Made by a program: the position numbers and the translations under genes. From the NCBI RefSeq assembly GCF_002699855.1, contig NZ_LKBW01000079.1:1-60690 (forward strand): 60,690 nucleotides of DNA, written 5' to 3'. Each line of letters opens with the position of its first letter. Position 1 is the first letter of the stretch. The stretch comes from Pseudomonas amygdali (lineage in GTDB: Bacteria > Pseudomonadota > Gammaproteobacteria > Pseudomonadales > Pseudomonadaceae). Positions 45,892-55,760 of the stretch are shown in pieces. Below the pieces are notes generated by a model. That model had not been told where the DNA came from. It made no database searches and worked only from the letters and a program-made list of their open reading frames with translations.

Positions 45892-48800
45892 ATGAAGACA
45901 TTACTGCGCCTGTTAAAAAGTTTCTGGTTCCTGGTCCCGATACTGTGGCTGATCAGCCTGGCTGTCTGCTGGTTTTTCGCCCCCAGGATCAGTTGGCTGC
46001 AAGGCTATACGCTCGAAGCGATGGCGATCATCAGCGCCTTCTATCTGCTGTTGATCGTACTGCGCCAATACCGACGGATTCGTACCGAACACAACCTCGA
46101 AAATCTGGTTCAGATCGAAGTTGACCGCTCGCTGAAGTCCACCGGTGAGTTCCGTGATCAGCAAGTGCTGCGCGACCGCCTCAAGCATGCCATTGCCATG
46201 CTGCGCACCGATCGCTCGGCAGGCGGTGGCGGCTCCTCGGCGCTCTACGATCTGCCCTGGTATCTGGTCATCGGCATGTCGGCGGCAGGCAAGACCTCCT
46301 TGCTGACCCGCTCCGGCCTGTCGGCCAGCATTGCCAGTAGCGCCAATGACACGGAAAGCGGCACTCAGCATTGCGACTGGTACTTCAGCCCTGAAGCAGT
46401 GATGATCGACACCGCGGGTCGCTACCTGCGTGACGATCAGTCTGCCAGCGAATTCGCTGCGTTCCTGCGTATGCTCAAAAAGCAGCGCAGCAAGGCCGCC
46501 GTCAATGGTCTGGTGCTGGTGGTCAGCCTGCCAGAGCTATTGGCCGCCTCTGCCGCCGAGCGCAACGAGATGGGTGCGCGCCTGGTAACGCGCATCGAGG
46601 AATATACCGATTGCCTGGACGCCAACCCGCCTATTTATCTGATGCTGACCAAGACCGACCAACTGCCCGGCTTCAACCAGGCTTTCGACGGTATGGACCT
46701 GCATGAGCGCCAGCAGCCGCTGGGCATGACGTTCGGTCTGACAGAGATCAACACAGAAAGCCTGCGTTCGGTGCTCGATCGCAAACTGGCGAACCTGCAA
46801 GCGCATGTCAGTCGCCACGTCGATGCACAGATGATCGCGCTGGGTGCCGACGCCAACAGCGCCCTGCTCAACTTCCCCAACTACTTTGCCGAGCTGTCGG
46901 CGATACTCGAACAGTTCCTGCAGCATTTCGCGCGCAGTAACGTCAACGGTACCCAGTTGTTGCTGCGCGGCCTGTATTTCACCAGTGCCCTGCAAACCGA
47001 CAAGCAACTGACACCGGTGTATGAAGACGAGCTTTCAGAGTCGTTCGTCTTGCGGCCAGCGACCGCACCCGATGCGCTGGAAGAGGACGAACAACGGAAA
47101 ATCAGTGATCGCAGTTACTTCATCACCGATACCTTCCGCCGCGTCATTTTCCCTGACCGTGACCTGACCCTGTACCAGTCACGTCATGGCCGCGACAAAT
47201 CACTGGGGCCGATTGTCATCGCTCTGGCGCTGTTCGCCGGGCTGGCCTTCATCGGCTGGCAGGCCCTGTCGTTCCAGAAAAACCGCGAGTGGCTGGCCGC
47301 GATCAGCCAACAGTTGACCGAACTGGAACAGTCCCCGGACCGTGCCCAGCGCCTTGCTTCCGGCCAAGGCCTGGAATTGCTGCGCAACCAGCTGGCTGCC
47401 ATCGAGAAATACCGCACCAAGGGCGTGCCTCTTCAGCTCAGTGGCGGCCTGTACCGTGGCGACGATATCTACTTCGCCACCCAGACTGCCTACCTGCAGC
47501 AACTGCGTACCCAGGCGCTGGAACCGATCACGCTGAAACTGCAATTGCAGATGCGTGAATTCAACGAGTTCGCCAAAACCATGGACCCGCAATATGGCTT
47601 CGGGGCTACACCCGCAGGGTCGGAAACCAAAACGGGCAAGGTACGCGCTCAAGGTCAGAAACTGCTGGACCGCGGCGCGCGCAACGTCGCTGCGGGCCGT
47701 CCGACCAGCCTGAGCAGCATCCCGCGCAGCACCGGCGAGGTTGCCAATCGACTGACCGGCGCAGCAAGAGGCACAGCCAGCCAGACGCGCAGCGAAGCGA
47801 TTGCCGCGCTACGCAACCCGGCCACTGCCAACGATGCTGCCGAGCTTTCAGCCACAACAGGCGGCTTGTCGTTGTCGGAAGAGATGCTCGGGCGACTCGA
47901 TGAACGGCAAGTGGCGTCCATCATCGAGTCATACAACGCCCTCAAGCTCTATCTGATTCTGACTCAGCCGACCACGCATCCGGAAACCGAGTTCGTCAAC
48001 GCAGCGTTGCCGGTGGCCTGGGCGGGCATTTCCAGCGAGACCAATCCGATCAGCGACGACGTCATCGAGGACAACTCGCCGGTCTACGTACAGCTGCTCA
48101 AGAATGGTGACGCGCCGGCCATGCCACGCAATGAGCAGCTGATCGACGAGACCCGCAAGAGCCTGAAGTTTTTCATGATCTCCAGCTCGCTGGTGGACCG
48201 TGAATACCTGCGCCTGCAACTGGAATCCAGCCGTCAGTTCCCGGCAATCGGCCTGAATGATCTGGTACCTATGCCGGGTCGCCAGTTGCTCTACGGTTCG
48301 GAGGCTGTACCTGCGATTTTCACCCGTCAGGGCTGGGAAGAGTTCGTGAAACCCGAGCTGATCAAGCTGGTGTCCGGCAACCTGCGTAACGAGTCGGATT
48401 GGGTTCTGGATGGCGAAGGCGGCGACAGCGTGGTGCAGAAAGCCAACTTCGTTCGTGAATTCATGGCCCGTTACAAGCGCGACTACACGCAGGTCTGGTA
48501 CACCATGATCGACAGCGTCGGTGTGCGCCGCTTCAGCGACATGGCCAACGCCACGCAGCAGTTGTCATTGCTCAGCGACGTACGCAATTCGCCGGTCAAA
48601 CTGCTGCTGTCTGCCGTCAACGACAACACGCAATGGGACGTGCCTGCGCCTCGCGAAGCGCAACAGACCGGAGTCAAACGCGACGATGGCTTCTGGGGCA
48701 AGGTCAGCGGTATCTTCGACAACAAGGAAGCTGCGGCCAGCGTACTGATCTCGCCATTGCCTGCCGTGGATGACGGCAGTCTGGCCAAACGCTTCGAACC

Positions 48801-49812
48801 TGTATCAAGGGTTTTCGCAGCGCAGAATGCCGAGGGCGCTGACAGCACCATCATGGATCGCTACCTGGCAGCGCTGCGTAAACTCAAAGTACGGATGAAC
48901 AACATCCAGCGCTCGCAGGATGTCGGCAAGAGCAGCAAGCAGTTGATCAGCGAAACCCTTGAAGGGCAGCCGAGCGAAGTCACCAACGTGCGTAACTACG
49001 TTGAAACCACGGTCGATACCAGTCAGGGCGGGCTTTCCACCTCGCTGCAAAGCCTGTTCAGCCTGCCGATCCAGTTCGCCTGGGAAACGCTGCGCGATCC
49101 GGCCGGCGAACAGATCGCCAAAGCCTGGGCCAAACAGGTCGCCAAACCTTGGGAACAGGTCATGGCGCATCGTTACCCGATTGCTGCGGACAGCCGCAAC
49201 GAGGCATCGGTGAAAGACCTGCAACGCTTCGTCGACCCGGAATCCGGCCTGCTACCGAACTTCAAGCGCAACGAAATCGGCAACCTGTCCGATGGCGAAG
49301 GCCTGGGTATGGGCAGCGGAGCCAAGGCTGCGCCGCTGGTCAATCCGAAAATGGTCAGCAACATCGACAAGGCCAGTTCGCTGGGCGAGGTCATCGCCAG
49401 CCTCTCGGATCGCAACAATGGTTTCGAGATCATGCTGGAGCCGTCGGCCTACTTCACTGACATCATCTTCACGCTGGATGGCCAGGAGCAGCATTACCGC
49501 AACGGCAAAACCAGCTGGAGCCGCTTCTCATGGCCGGGCACCACGACAGCACCGGGCGCACGCCTGGATGTGGTCACGCTGACCGGCGAGCGCATCACCG
49601 TGTTCGACTACACCGGGCGCTGGGGCCTGCTGCGCATGAACGACAGCGCACGGGTCGCCGACCTGGACGGTATTCAGCAGCGTTTCAGCTGGAACACGGC
49701 CAAGGGGCCGGTCAGTCTGGTGGTGCGCAACTATGGTGGCGTGAAGCTGACCGACCTGGCCAACGTCAAGGCGCTGAGCGCGCTTAACGCAACAGATGGG
49801 CGGACCAAGTGA
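45892..49812 (+). CDS. tssM: T6SS inner-membrane protein TssM (IcmF)
   Basis: The 1306-residue protein has two N-terminal membrane helices (about residues 10-30 and 43-58), a cytoplasmic NTPase-like domain with Walker A GMSAAGKT (128-135) and a DTAGRY motif, a third helix near residue 435-455, and a long periplasmic part ending in the beta-domain that binds TssJ. It is the central channel of the membrane complex. Frame intact. Confidence 0.95.
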   Translation: MKTLLRLLKSFWFLVPILWLISLAVCWFFAPRISWLQGYTLEAMAIISAFYLLLIVLRQYRRIRTEHNLENLVQIEVDRSLKSTGEFRDQQVLRDRLKHAIAMLRTDRSAGGGGSSALYDLPWYLVIGMSAAGKTSLLTRSGLSASIASSANDTESGTQHCDWYFSPEAVMIDTAGRYLRDDQSASEFAAFLRMLKKQRSKAAVNGLVLVVSLPELLAASAAERNEMGARLVTRIEEYTDCLDANPPIYLMLTKTDQLPGFNQAFDGMDLHERQQPLGMTFGLTEINTESLRSVLDRKLANLQAHVSRHVDAQMIALGADANSALLNFPNYFAELSAILEQFLQHFARSNVNGTQLLLRGLYFTSALQTDKQLTPVYEDELSESFVLRPATAPDALEEDEQRKISDRSYFITDTFRRVIFPDRDLTLYQSRHGRDKSLGPIVIALALFAGLAFIGWQALSFQKNREWLAAISQQLTELEQSPDRAQRLASGQGLELLRNQLAAIEKYRTKGVPLQLSGGLYRGDDIYFATQTAYLQQLRTQALEPITLKLQLQMREFNEFAKTMDPQYGFGATPAGSETKTGKVRAQGQKLLDRGARNVAAGRPTSLSSIPRSTGEVANRLTGAARGTASQTRSEAIAALRNPATANDAAELSATTGGLSLSEEMLGRLDERQVASIIESYNALKLYLILTQPTTHPETEFVNAALPVAWAGISSETNPISDDVIEDNSPVYVQLLKNGDAPAMPRNEQLIDETRKSLKFFMISSSLVDREYLRLQLESSRQFPAIGLNDLVPMPGRQLLYGSEAVPAIFTRQGWEEFVKPELIKLVSGNLRNESDWVLDGEGGDSVVQKANFVREFMARYKRDYTQVWYTMIDSVGVRRFSDMANATQQLSLLSDVRNSPVKLLLSAVNDNTQWDVPAPREAQQTGVKRDDGFWGKVSGIFDNKEAAASVLISPLPAVDDGSLAKRFEPVSRVFAAQNAEGADSTIMDRYLAALRKLKVRMNNIQRSQDVGKSSKQLISETLEGQPSEVTNVRNYVETTVDTSQGGLSTSLQSLFSLPIQFAWETLRDPAGEQIAKAWAKQVAKPWEQVMAHRYPIAADSRNEASVKDLQRFVDPESGLLPNFKRNEIGNLSDGEGLGMGSGAKAAPLVNPKMVSNIDKASSLGEVIASLSDRNNGFEIMLEPSAYFTDIIFTLDGQEQHYRNGKTSWSRFSWPGTTTAPGARLDVVTLTGERITVFDYTGRWGLLRMNDSARVADLDGIQQRFSWNTAKGPVSLVVRNYGGVKLTDLANVKALSALNATDGRTK

Positions 49813-49843
49813 GGATGCACATGCTCGATCTGGAGGGCGGTCG

Positions 49844-50767
49844 ATGATTGGCTGCTTCGGAAAAGTGCCCGCGAGCGCAGATTTCGTCAGCCTGCATGGC
49901 GCCAGCGACGATGTCTGCGAGTTCGATGCCTGGCTGCAAGGCGCACTCGCCGACATGCAGCAGCGCGACGATTGGCGCACGTTGTTCGACCAGTTGCCCG
50001 TGTGTTTTTTCAGCTATCGGGCGCGTAGCGGCAACTGGCTGGTGGGCGGTTTGATCAGTTCGCGGGACTCGAGTGCACGGCGTTATCCGTTCTTCATCTT
50101 TCAAACGGTGAAGTCCAGCGACGCCGGTGTGTTCGTGAACCCGTTTACCCTGAGCGAACTGTTCGCCGGGCAGATCAAACCGCTGCTGCACATGGCCGCA
50201 CAGGGCGAAGGCACCTCAGTGCTGTTCGAACGCATCAGGGCCTTGCGCCCGCTGCAAGGACAGGACTTTGAACTGTTCCGGCGTGTGCATGAGAAGTTTC
50301 TGGTGAACTTCACCCTGCGTGACATTGCGACTTCGCTGGAGAGCTCATACCCCGAGTTCATCAGCAATGCCGTGCTCACCCGGCTGCAAGCGCTTGGTCG
50401 CCCGTCGTACAGGGCACCGATCGGTATTTCGCTGCCACTGCCTGCCGAGCGAGGCTTGAAGAACCCGACAGCAGATCTGTGGGTCAATTGGCTGACACGC
50501 ATTGACCCGAACAAGGCAGTGCCGCAAATCAGCATTCTGGCGGACGACTTCATGCGCCCCCGACTGTTCTGCTTCCCGTCGCGCAACACCTCAGGCGTGT
50601 ACCGCGTGGTGACGGGCGTGGGCGAGCATTCGGAGAACTATGACGTGCTGGCACGCTTTGACGCGTTCGACGAACACCACCGAGGCCATGTGTTTCCAGA
50701 CATTGACCGCCCTCTTTATGACGTTATCGACCGCTTTGTCGATGTGCTGGATTTGAAGTCCGTATGA
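49844..50767 (+). CDS. tagF: T6SS accessory protein TagF
   Basis: The 307-residue protein starts MIGCFGKVPASADFVSLHG, the TagF (SciT/ImpM) opening. ATG 49844 follows GGAGGGCGG. In P. aeruginosa TagF represses T6SS assembly after translation and is relieved by the PpkA/Fha pathway. No ppkA, pppA or fha gene is present in this cluster. Its stop overlaps the next gene as ATGA. Confidence 0.9.
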   Translation: MIGCFGKVPASADFVSLHGASDDVCEFDAWLQGALADMQQRDDWRTLFDQLPVCFFSYRARSGNWLVGGLISSRDSSARRYPFFIFQTVKSSDAGVFVNPFTLSELFAGQIKPLLHMAAQGEGTSVLFERIRALRPLQGQDFELFRRVHEKFLVNFTLRDIATSLESSYPEFISNAVLTRLQALGRPSYRAPIGISLPLPAERGLKNPTADLWVNWLTRIDPNKAVPQISILADDFMRPRLFCFPSRNTSGVYRVVTGVGEHSENYDVLARFDAFDEHHRGHVFPDIDRPLYDVIDRFVDVLDLKSV

Positions 50768-53256
50768 ACAAGATCAAATACTACTTTTTGCGCTACCAGC
50801 CCTATGTTCTCGGGGTCTGCTTTTTTCTGTCGATCTTCATCATCTGGAGCATCGGCCGTGCCCTGGGCTTCAGTTCGATGAACAGCCTGCTGACGGGGAT
50901 AGGCCTGTTCCTGCTGCTGTCGGCGGCGTATGTGCTGTTGCTGTATCGGGGCGTATCACAGCATCAGAACCTGGAGGGTCTGCTGCGTGATGACGCCGAT
51001 CAGGCCGTGCTCAATGCCAGCCCGGCGGATCGCGAAGAGGTCAGCCTGCTGCGTGAGCGCTTGCTGCAAAGCATCGAACGGTTGCAGAGCAACAAGCCGA
51101 ACGGCAGCAACGCCAAGGACGCGCTTTACGCCCTGCCCTGGTATCTGGTGGTGGGTCAGCCCGCAGCGGGCAAAAGCACCATGCTGTATCAGTCGGGCCT
51201 CAACTTCCCCTACGCCGAGCGCGAAGGCGCACGCGTCGCCGGGCTGGGCGGCACTCGCAATTGCGACTGGTTCTTCAGCTCGGAAGCCGTGCTGCTGGAT
51301 ACCGCTGGCCGCTACATGAATGATCAGCAGGAAGCCGGCAAATGGCGCGCCTTTCTGCAATTGCTGCGTCAGCATCGCCAGCGCAGACCGCTAAACGGCC
51401 TGATTGTCACGGTCAGCATTCATGACATTCTGCAATCCTCGGTGGAGGATCAGGAGCGCATCGCCAAACGTCTGCGCGAGCGAATCCAGGAAACCCACGC
51501 GCTGCTGGAAGTGCGTCTGCCGGTGTATCTGGTGTTCACCAAGTGTGACCTGGTACCGGGCTTTGTCCCCTTCTACCGCCAGCTGGATGATGTGGCGCGT
51601 GGCGAAGTGATGGGCAAGACCTTCCCGCACAAGGGCTTCGAGCAAGCTGACTGGGGCCAGCGCTTCGGTGTGGCGATGGACGAGCTGATCAATTACTGGA
51701 AAGAGATCGCCAACCAACAGCTGGTGCTTCAGGACATCCAGATCACGCGTCAGGACACCGCGGTGTATCGCTTCCCGCTGGAACTGGAAGCCTTGAAACC
51801 GCGCCTGCTGATGTTCGTCGATGCCCTGCTGCGCGCCAACCCGTATCAAAGTGCCGAGATGCTGCGCGGTTTCTACTTCACCAGCGCACTGGACGCCGAC
51901 CAGCCCGAGATGGGCGGACACACCCGCCAAGTGACCGAGCGCTTCCAGCTGGAAAGCGAGCAGGACCTGGTCGACGGCAATGCGCAGCCGCACCCGCTGT
52001 TCATCAACAGCCTGTTCCGCAAGGTGATCATTCCCGACCAGCATCTGGTGGCGCTATACACCACCAACCATCGCGAGCGTCGCCGCAAGGCCGCGTGGAT
52101 TGGCGGCACCAGTCTTGTTGCCCTTTTGATCTGCAGCCTGTGGGGCTGGTCGTACTGGAACAACAAGGACAACATCCAGTCCATTTCCACCGAACTCGCC
52201 CAGGCTGCAGCCGATGACAGCAAAGCCACCGGTCAGTACACCGAGTGGCAAACGCTGGATCGCATGCGCTTTTGGACTTCGCTTTACTACGATCGTCATC
52301 ACGACGAAGGCGTACCGCTGCGCTTGCGCCTGGGTCTTTACCGGGGCTATGACGTCGAGCCGTTGCTGCGCACGCGCTACTTCAACCGTCTGGAAACGGT
52401 GATGCTCAAGCCGACCGCAGACAACCTGACGCGCTCGCTTTACCTGCTGACCACTATCAAGGTCTACCAGCGCAACGCCAAGGACCTGATGCCGGTCACG
52501 GGCGTCGACAGCGTCGAACCCAAGGCACTGCCGCCGGATAACCGCGCGCAATCCATCGCGGCCTTCGGCAAGGCGACGCTGGATACTTACGTCATGCTGT
52601 CGCGAGCGCAGCGCGAGAAGGCTGACCCGGCCTTCCTGAAAGCGAAGATGCCTGATTACTGGTACCCGGCCATTGCGCGCCAGACCGGCAAGACCATCAC
52701 TGCGAACGCCGAGGCAGGCTCCAATCAGGATTACGAGTACGCCAGCCGCCAGATCAACTTCTACAGCGATCAGATTCACGAACTGGACGTGCCGAGAATT
52801 CTCGACAACGCATTCCTGACATCCAGTTCGCGTAATTACATCAACAGCCTGTTGACGCAGTCGTTGAAGGCTATCGAAACCATCACGCTGGAATCGGACA
52901 CCCTGTTTGCCTTTGGTCGTGCCGACTTCCAGAGCCTGAAAACCGAAGGTCAAAACCAGTTGAGTGCGATCGCCGGCAAGCTGTTGAGCACACCGAACAT
53001 CGGCAAGATCGTGATTGCAGGTCACGCCGACCAGCTGGGCGACCCGCAAAGCAACATGCAGGTGTCCAGGCAGCGTGCACAGACCATCAAGACGTATCTG
53101 GTCGGCAAGGGCGTGCCCACCGAGCTGGTGGACGCGGTCGGCGAAGGCAGCGAGAAACCCTTGGTCAAATGCGATATGCAGCAGCCGAGGGCTCAGTTGA
53201 TTCAGTGCCTTGAGCCGAATCGACGCGTAGAGATCGAAGTGCGCGCGCTCAATTGA
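50764..53256 (+). CDS. Second IcmF-like protein fused to a C-terminal OmpA domain
   Basis: The 830-residue protein resembles the first half of TssM: two N-terminal helices (about 12-32 and 42-62), an NTPase-like domain with Walker A GQPAAGKS (131-138) and DTAGRYMND, then a third helix near 440-460. The periplasmic part is short and ends in an OmpA peptidoglycan-binding domain (about 710-830, IVIAGHADQLGD and NRRVEIEV). It cannot be a duplicate of TssM because the TssJ-binding region is missing. It probably anchors the machine to the cell wall in place of a PG-binding TssL. Confidence 0.88.
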   Translation: MNKIKYYFLRYQPYVLGVCFFLSIFIIWSIGRALGFSSMNSLLTGIGLFLLLSAAYVLLLYRGVSQHQNLEGLLRDDADQAVLNASPADREEVSLLRERLLQSIERLQSNKPNGSNAKDALYALPWYLVVGQPAAGKSTMLYQSGLNFPYAEREGARVAGLGGTRNCDWFFSSEAVLLDTAGRYMNDQQEAGKWRAFLQLLRQHRQRRPLNGLIVTVSIHDILQSSVEDQERIAKRLRERIQETHALLEVRLPVYLVFTKCDLVPGFVPFYRQLDDVARGEVMGKTFPHKGFEQADWGQRFGVAMDELINYWKEIANQQLVLQDIQITRQDTAVYRFPLELEALKPRLLMFVDALLRANPYQSAEMLRGFYFTSALDADQPEMGGHTRQVTERFQLESEQDLVDGNAQPHPLFINSLFRKVIIPDQHLVALYTTNHRERRRKAAWIGGTSLVALLICSLWGWSYWNNKDNIQSISTELAQAAADDSKATGQYTEWQTLDRMRFWTSLYYDRHHDEGVPLRLRLGLYRGYDVEPLLRTRYFNRLETVMLKPTADNLTRSLYLLTTIKVYQRNAKDLMPVTGVDSVEPKALPPDNRAQSIAAFGKATLDTYVMLSRAQREKADPAFLKAKMPDYWYPAIARQTGKTITANAEAGSNQDYEYASRQINFYSDQIHELDVPRILDNAFLTSSSRNYINSLLTQSLKAIETITLESDTLFAFGRADFQSLKTEGQNQLSAIAGKLLSTPNIGKIVIAGHADQLGDPQSNMQVSRQRAQTIKTYLVGKGVPTELVDAVGEGSEKPLVKCDMQQPRAQLIQCLEPNRRVEIEVRALN

Positions 53257-53318
53257 TCGCGCAGTGCAAGCAAACCGAAGCCCAGGTTGTCCACATGAGA
53301 CCAGGGCCGTGGCAAGAG

Positions 53319-53346
53319 AACCTTTCTTGATCGTTTCAAGAAGGTT
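53319..53346 (+). other. Strong RNA hairpin in the hcp leader
   Basis: Nearly perfect 12-base arms (AACCTTTCTTGA and TTCAAGAAGGTT, one bulge) with a 4-base loop lie 65 bp upstream of hcp. It could protect or process the hcp mRNA, or act as a partial stop between icmF-ompA and hcp. Function inferred only. Confidence 0.45.
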
Positions 53347-53411
53347 AATCAAAGGGGTCGTGTTCTGTCTTTAGACACCACAACCTTAAATGAAGAAAGG
53401 AGACGCAGAAA

Positions 53412-53930
53412 ATGGCATTTGACGCATACATCCAAATCGACGGCATCCCGGGCGAAGTTCTGGACGACAAGCACAAAGACTGGATCGAAGTGCTCGGCTA
53501 CGAGTTCGGCGCTACCCAGGCCACCTCCGCCACCGCCAGCTCGTCGGGCGGTGCTTCGTCCGAGCGCGTTGCACTGAGCGACTTCAGCATCCGCAAATCT
53601 GTGGACAAGGCTTCTGCCAAGCTGTTCGAAGCGTGCTGCAAAGGCACTCACATCGCCAAGATCCAGCTGAACGTCAACCGTGCTGGCGGCGACAAGCTGA
53701 CCTACCTGACCATCAACCTGGAAGAAGTCGTTGTGTCTTCCGTGAAGGCTGTAGCAGGCGGCAACCAGAAAGGCGAAGACAACGCCGTCAGCGATCTGCC
53801 GATTGAAGAAATCAGCTTCAACTTCGCTCGCATCAAGACTACCTACACCCAACAGAGCCGTTCCGATGGCCAGGGTGGCGGTAACGTCACTGGCGGCTGG
53901 GACCGCACTGCGAACAAAGTATTCGCTTAA
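53412..53930 (+). CDS. hcp: T6SS tube protein Hcp
   Basis: The 172-residue protein forms the hexameric rings of the inner tube that is expelled. It begins MAFDAYIQIDGIPGE and contains SDFSIRKSVDKASAKLFEA and ISFNFARIKTTYTQQ, as in Hcp1-type proteins. AGGAG precedes the ATG. A 155-bp leader with a hairpin and a terminator-like hairpin downstream suggest it is expressed more strongly than its neighbours, as is usual for hcp. Confidence 0.96.
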   Translation: MAFDAYIQIDGIPGEVLDDKHKDWIEVLGYEFGATQATSATASSSGGASSERVALSDFSIRKSVDKASAKLFEACCKGTHIAKIQLNVNRAGGDKLTYLTINLEEVVVSSVKAVAGGNQKGEDNAVSDLPIEEISFNFARIKTTYTQQSRSDGQGGGNVTGGWDRTANKVFA

Positions 53931-53970
53931 GTCTGTGACACCTCGGGTCGCGCAAGCGGCCCGTCTTCAG

Positions 53971-54002
53971 CACCGTGCCTGCCCAGGTACGGTGTTCTTT
54001 TA
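53971..54002 (+). terminator. Terminator-like hairpin after hcp
   Basis: A CACCGT/ACGGTG stem extended by CCT/AGG is followed by TTCTTTT. It would end or reduce transcription between hcp and tssA. Confidence 0.65.
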
Positions 54003-54022
54003 TCCTCTGATCAGAGTTGACT

Positions 54023-55120
54023 ATGTCTGAATTTCTCAACGACCTTTCGCTTGCCGATCTGACGGCGCCCATCAACGGGGGCAGCGGCGAAGACCTGAGC
54101 TTTTCCACCCTGTTCGATCAGGTCAAGGAAGCTCGTCGAGCAGACCCCGATTACCTCACCCAAGGTGACTGGCAAACCGATCTGAAGTCCTCGGACTGGG
54201 ATCAGACCATCACGTTGGCCGCACAGGGCCTTGCTGAACAAAGCAAGGACCTGATGCTCGTCGCCTGGCTCAGTGAAGCCCTGGCGCACAAATACCACTT
54301 TGTCGGCATTACCTTCGGCCTGACCGTGGCCGAGCGGATCCTGCAAAATTTCTGGGACGATCTGTACCCGTCGCTGGAAGACGGCGTAGAAGAACGTGCC
54401 GCCCGCCTGGCCTGGCTGAAAACCACGCTGACCGAAGTCGTCGGCGGGCTGCCAATCACCCAGGGGCAGAACTTCGGTCTGTTGCGCTACGACGAGTCGC
54501 GCCACGTGGAAAACCTCGCGCTGCAAAACCCCAAGGCCATGCAGGCTGCTGTTGACGAAGGCAAGATCAACGCCGAAATCTTCCAGCGCTCCGTGGTACT
54601 GACCGACTCCGACCACCTGCGCCTCAAGGCCAGCGAAATCGCTGCCAGCCTGTACGCCTGCCAGCAGCTCCAGGCCACTGCCGACACCCTGTTCGGCCGC
54701 GACGCGCCCAGCCTCGTCACCCTGAGCGACATCCTGCAACGCGCCGGGCAACTGACCGAAAAGCTGCTCAAGGACCGAGGAATAGAACTGAGCCCTGCCC
54801 CGGCAGCCGCCGCTCAGACCGCACCCGAAATCGCCATCGACCAACCCGCAGGTGCCGCGATGACCCAGACCACCCAGGACAGCGCATCCGCACCACTGCG
54901 CACCACCCCGGCCACTCGCGACGAAGCCTTCACCATGCTCGCCGGCATTGCACAGTTCTTCAAAAACACCGAACCGCAAAGCCCCGTCCCGTACCTCATC
55001 GAGCGCGCCATCAAGTGGGGCAACATGCCGCTGGAAGGCTGGCTGAACGACGTCATCAAGGACAGCAACGTCGTGGACAGCATTCGCGATGTGCTGGGTA
55101 CGAAAGAGCCTAAGCAGTAA
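54023..55120 (+). CDS. tssA: T6SS baseplate/sheath assembly protein TssA
   Basis: The 365-residue protein has the N-terminal ImpA domain (LTAPINGGSGEDLSFS, WDQTITLAAQGLAEQSKDLMLVAWLSEAL, and WDDLYP) and ends in a short C-terminal domain (RDEAFTMLAGIAQFFKNTEPQSPVPYLIERAIKW). It starts baseplate and tail assembly. ATG 54023 is chosen over TTG 54017. It closes the cluster. Confidence 0.93.
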   Translation: MSEFLNDLSLADLTAPINGGSGEDLSFSTLFDQVKEARRADPDYLTQGDWQTDLKSSDWDQTITLAAQGLAEQSKDLMLVAWLSEALAHKYHFVGITFGLTVAERILQNFWDDLYPSLEDGVEERAARLAWLKTTLTEVVGGLPITQGQNFGLLRYDESRHVENLALQNPKAMQAAVDEGKINAEIFQRSVVLTDSDHLRLKASEIAASLYACQQLQATADTLFGRDAPSLVTLSDILQRAGQLTEKLLKDRGIELSPAPAAAAQTAPEIAIDQPAGAAMTQTTQDSASAPLRTTPATRDEAFTMLAGIAQFFKNTEPQSPVPYLIERAIKWGNMPLEGWLNDVIKDSNVVDSIRDVLGTKEPKQ

Positions 55121-55136
55121 GGGCGATCTGGTGGAT

Positions 55137-55164
55137 CGGTCTGTATGAAGGTGCGTACAGACCG
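55137..55164 (+). other. Perfect hairpin downstream of tssA
   Basis: Nine-base perfect arms (CGGTCTGTA and TACAGACCG) with a 10-base loop lie 17 bp after the tssA stop, without a T-run. It could stabilise the 3-prime end of the T6SS mRNA or act as a weak terminator. Confidence 0.4.
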
Positions 55165-55297
55165 TCGGGAAATGCACCACGAGGCGAGTCTGTCTGTACG
55201 ACTGACGTGCCCATGATTTACCCGTATTTTGTGTCGTACCCAGCACTGCAACAGGGAACGACCATTCACAGGATTCACACACATCAGGGATTAGAGA

Positions 55298-55723
55298 ATG
55301 AACACGTCAGACCCGGTAAACGCATCAGGCCATTACAGCGACAAATGGAAAGAACGCTTCGCCTTTTTTGAAGCGCACGGCGGCCCAAGCGCACCGGGGT
55401 TCAGACCTGCGCTCAAGCAACTGCCCTTTCTGAAAAAAGTGAAAATCAACTTCAACTTCTTCGCGTTCTTTTTCGGGCCGGTTTACCTGTTCATTCTGGG
55501 GCTATGGAAGAAGAACCTGTGCATTATCGCGATCATGATAGTGGTTTCTGTCGCGCTGAACATCGTGATGGACATGTTTGAGTTCCGCTACGCCAAGGAG
55601 GCGAGTTCTGCGCTGGGGTTTGCGTTTAATTCGCTGTATGGCCAGTTGACCAATTACGCGTATTACCTGAAGGAAGTGAGAGGCGAGCAGGGCTGGAATC
55701 CGTTTGAGGAGTTGCGTTGGTAA
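55298..55723 (+). CDS. DUF2628-type membrane protein
   Basis: The 141-residue protein has a charged N-terminus (YSDKWKERFAFFEAHG) and two or three hydrophobic stretches (about residues 50-68 and 73-92), the layout of the DUF2628 family. Function unknown. It follows tssA by 178 bp in the same orientation. Small membrane proteins next to T6SS genes are sometimes immunity proteins, but nothing here proves that. Confidence 0.75.
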   Translation: MNTSDPVNASGHYSDKWKERFAFFEAHGGPSAPGFRPALKQLPFLKKVKINFNFFAFFFGPVYLFILGLWKKNLCIIAIMIVVSVALNIVMDMFEFRYAKEASSALGFAFNSLYGQLTNYAYYLKEVRGEQGWNPFEELRW

Positions 55724-55760
55724 TGCGAAATTATTGAGCTCTATTTTCAGGGAGGTATAC

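Noticed and set aside
54011..55282. 423-codon open frame on the minus strand over tssA
   Set aside because: It is antisense to a well-supported tssA with normal motifs, has no ribosome site or recognisable domain, and reflects GC-rich codon bias.
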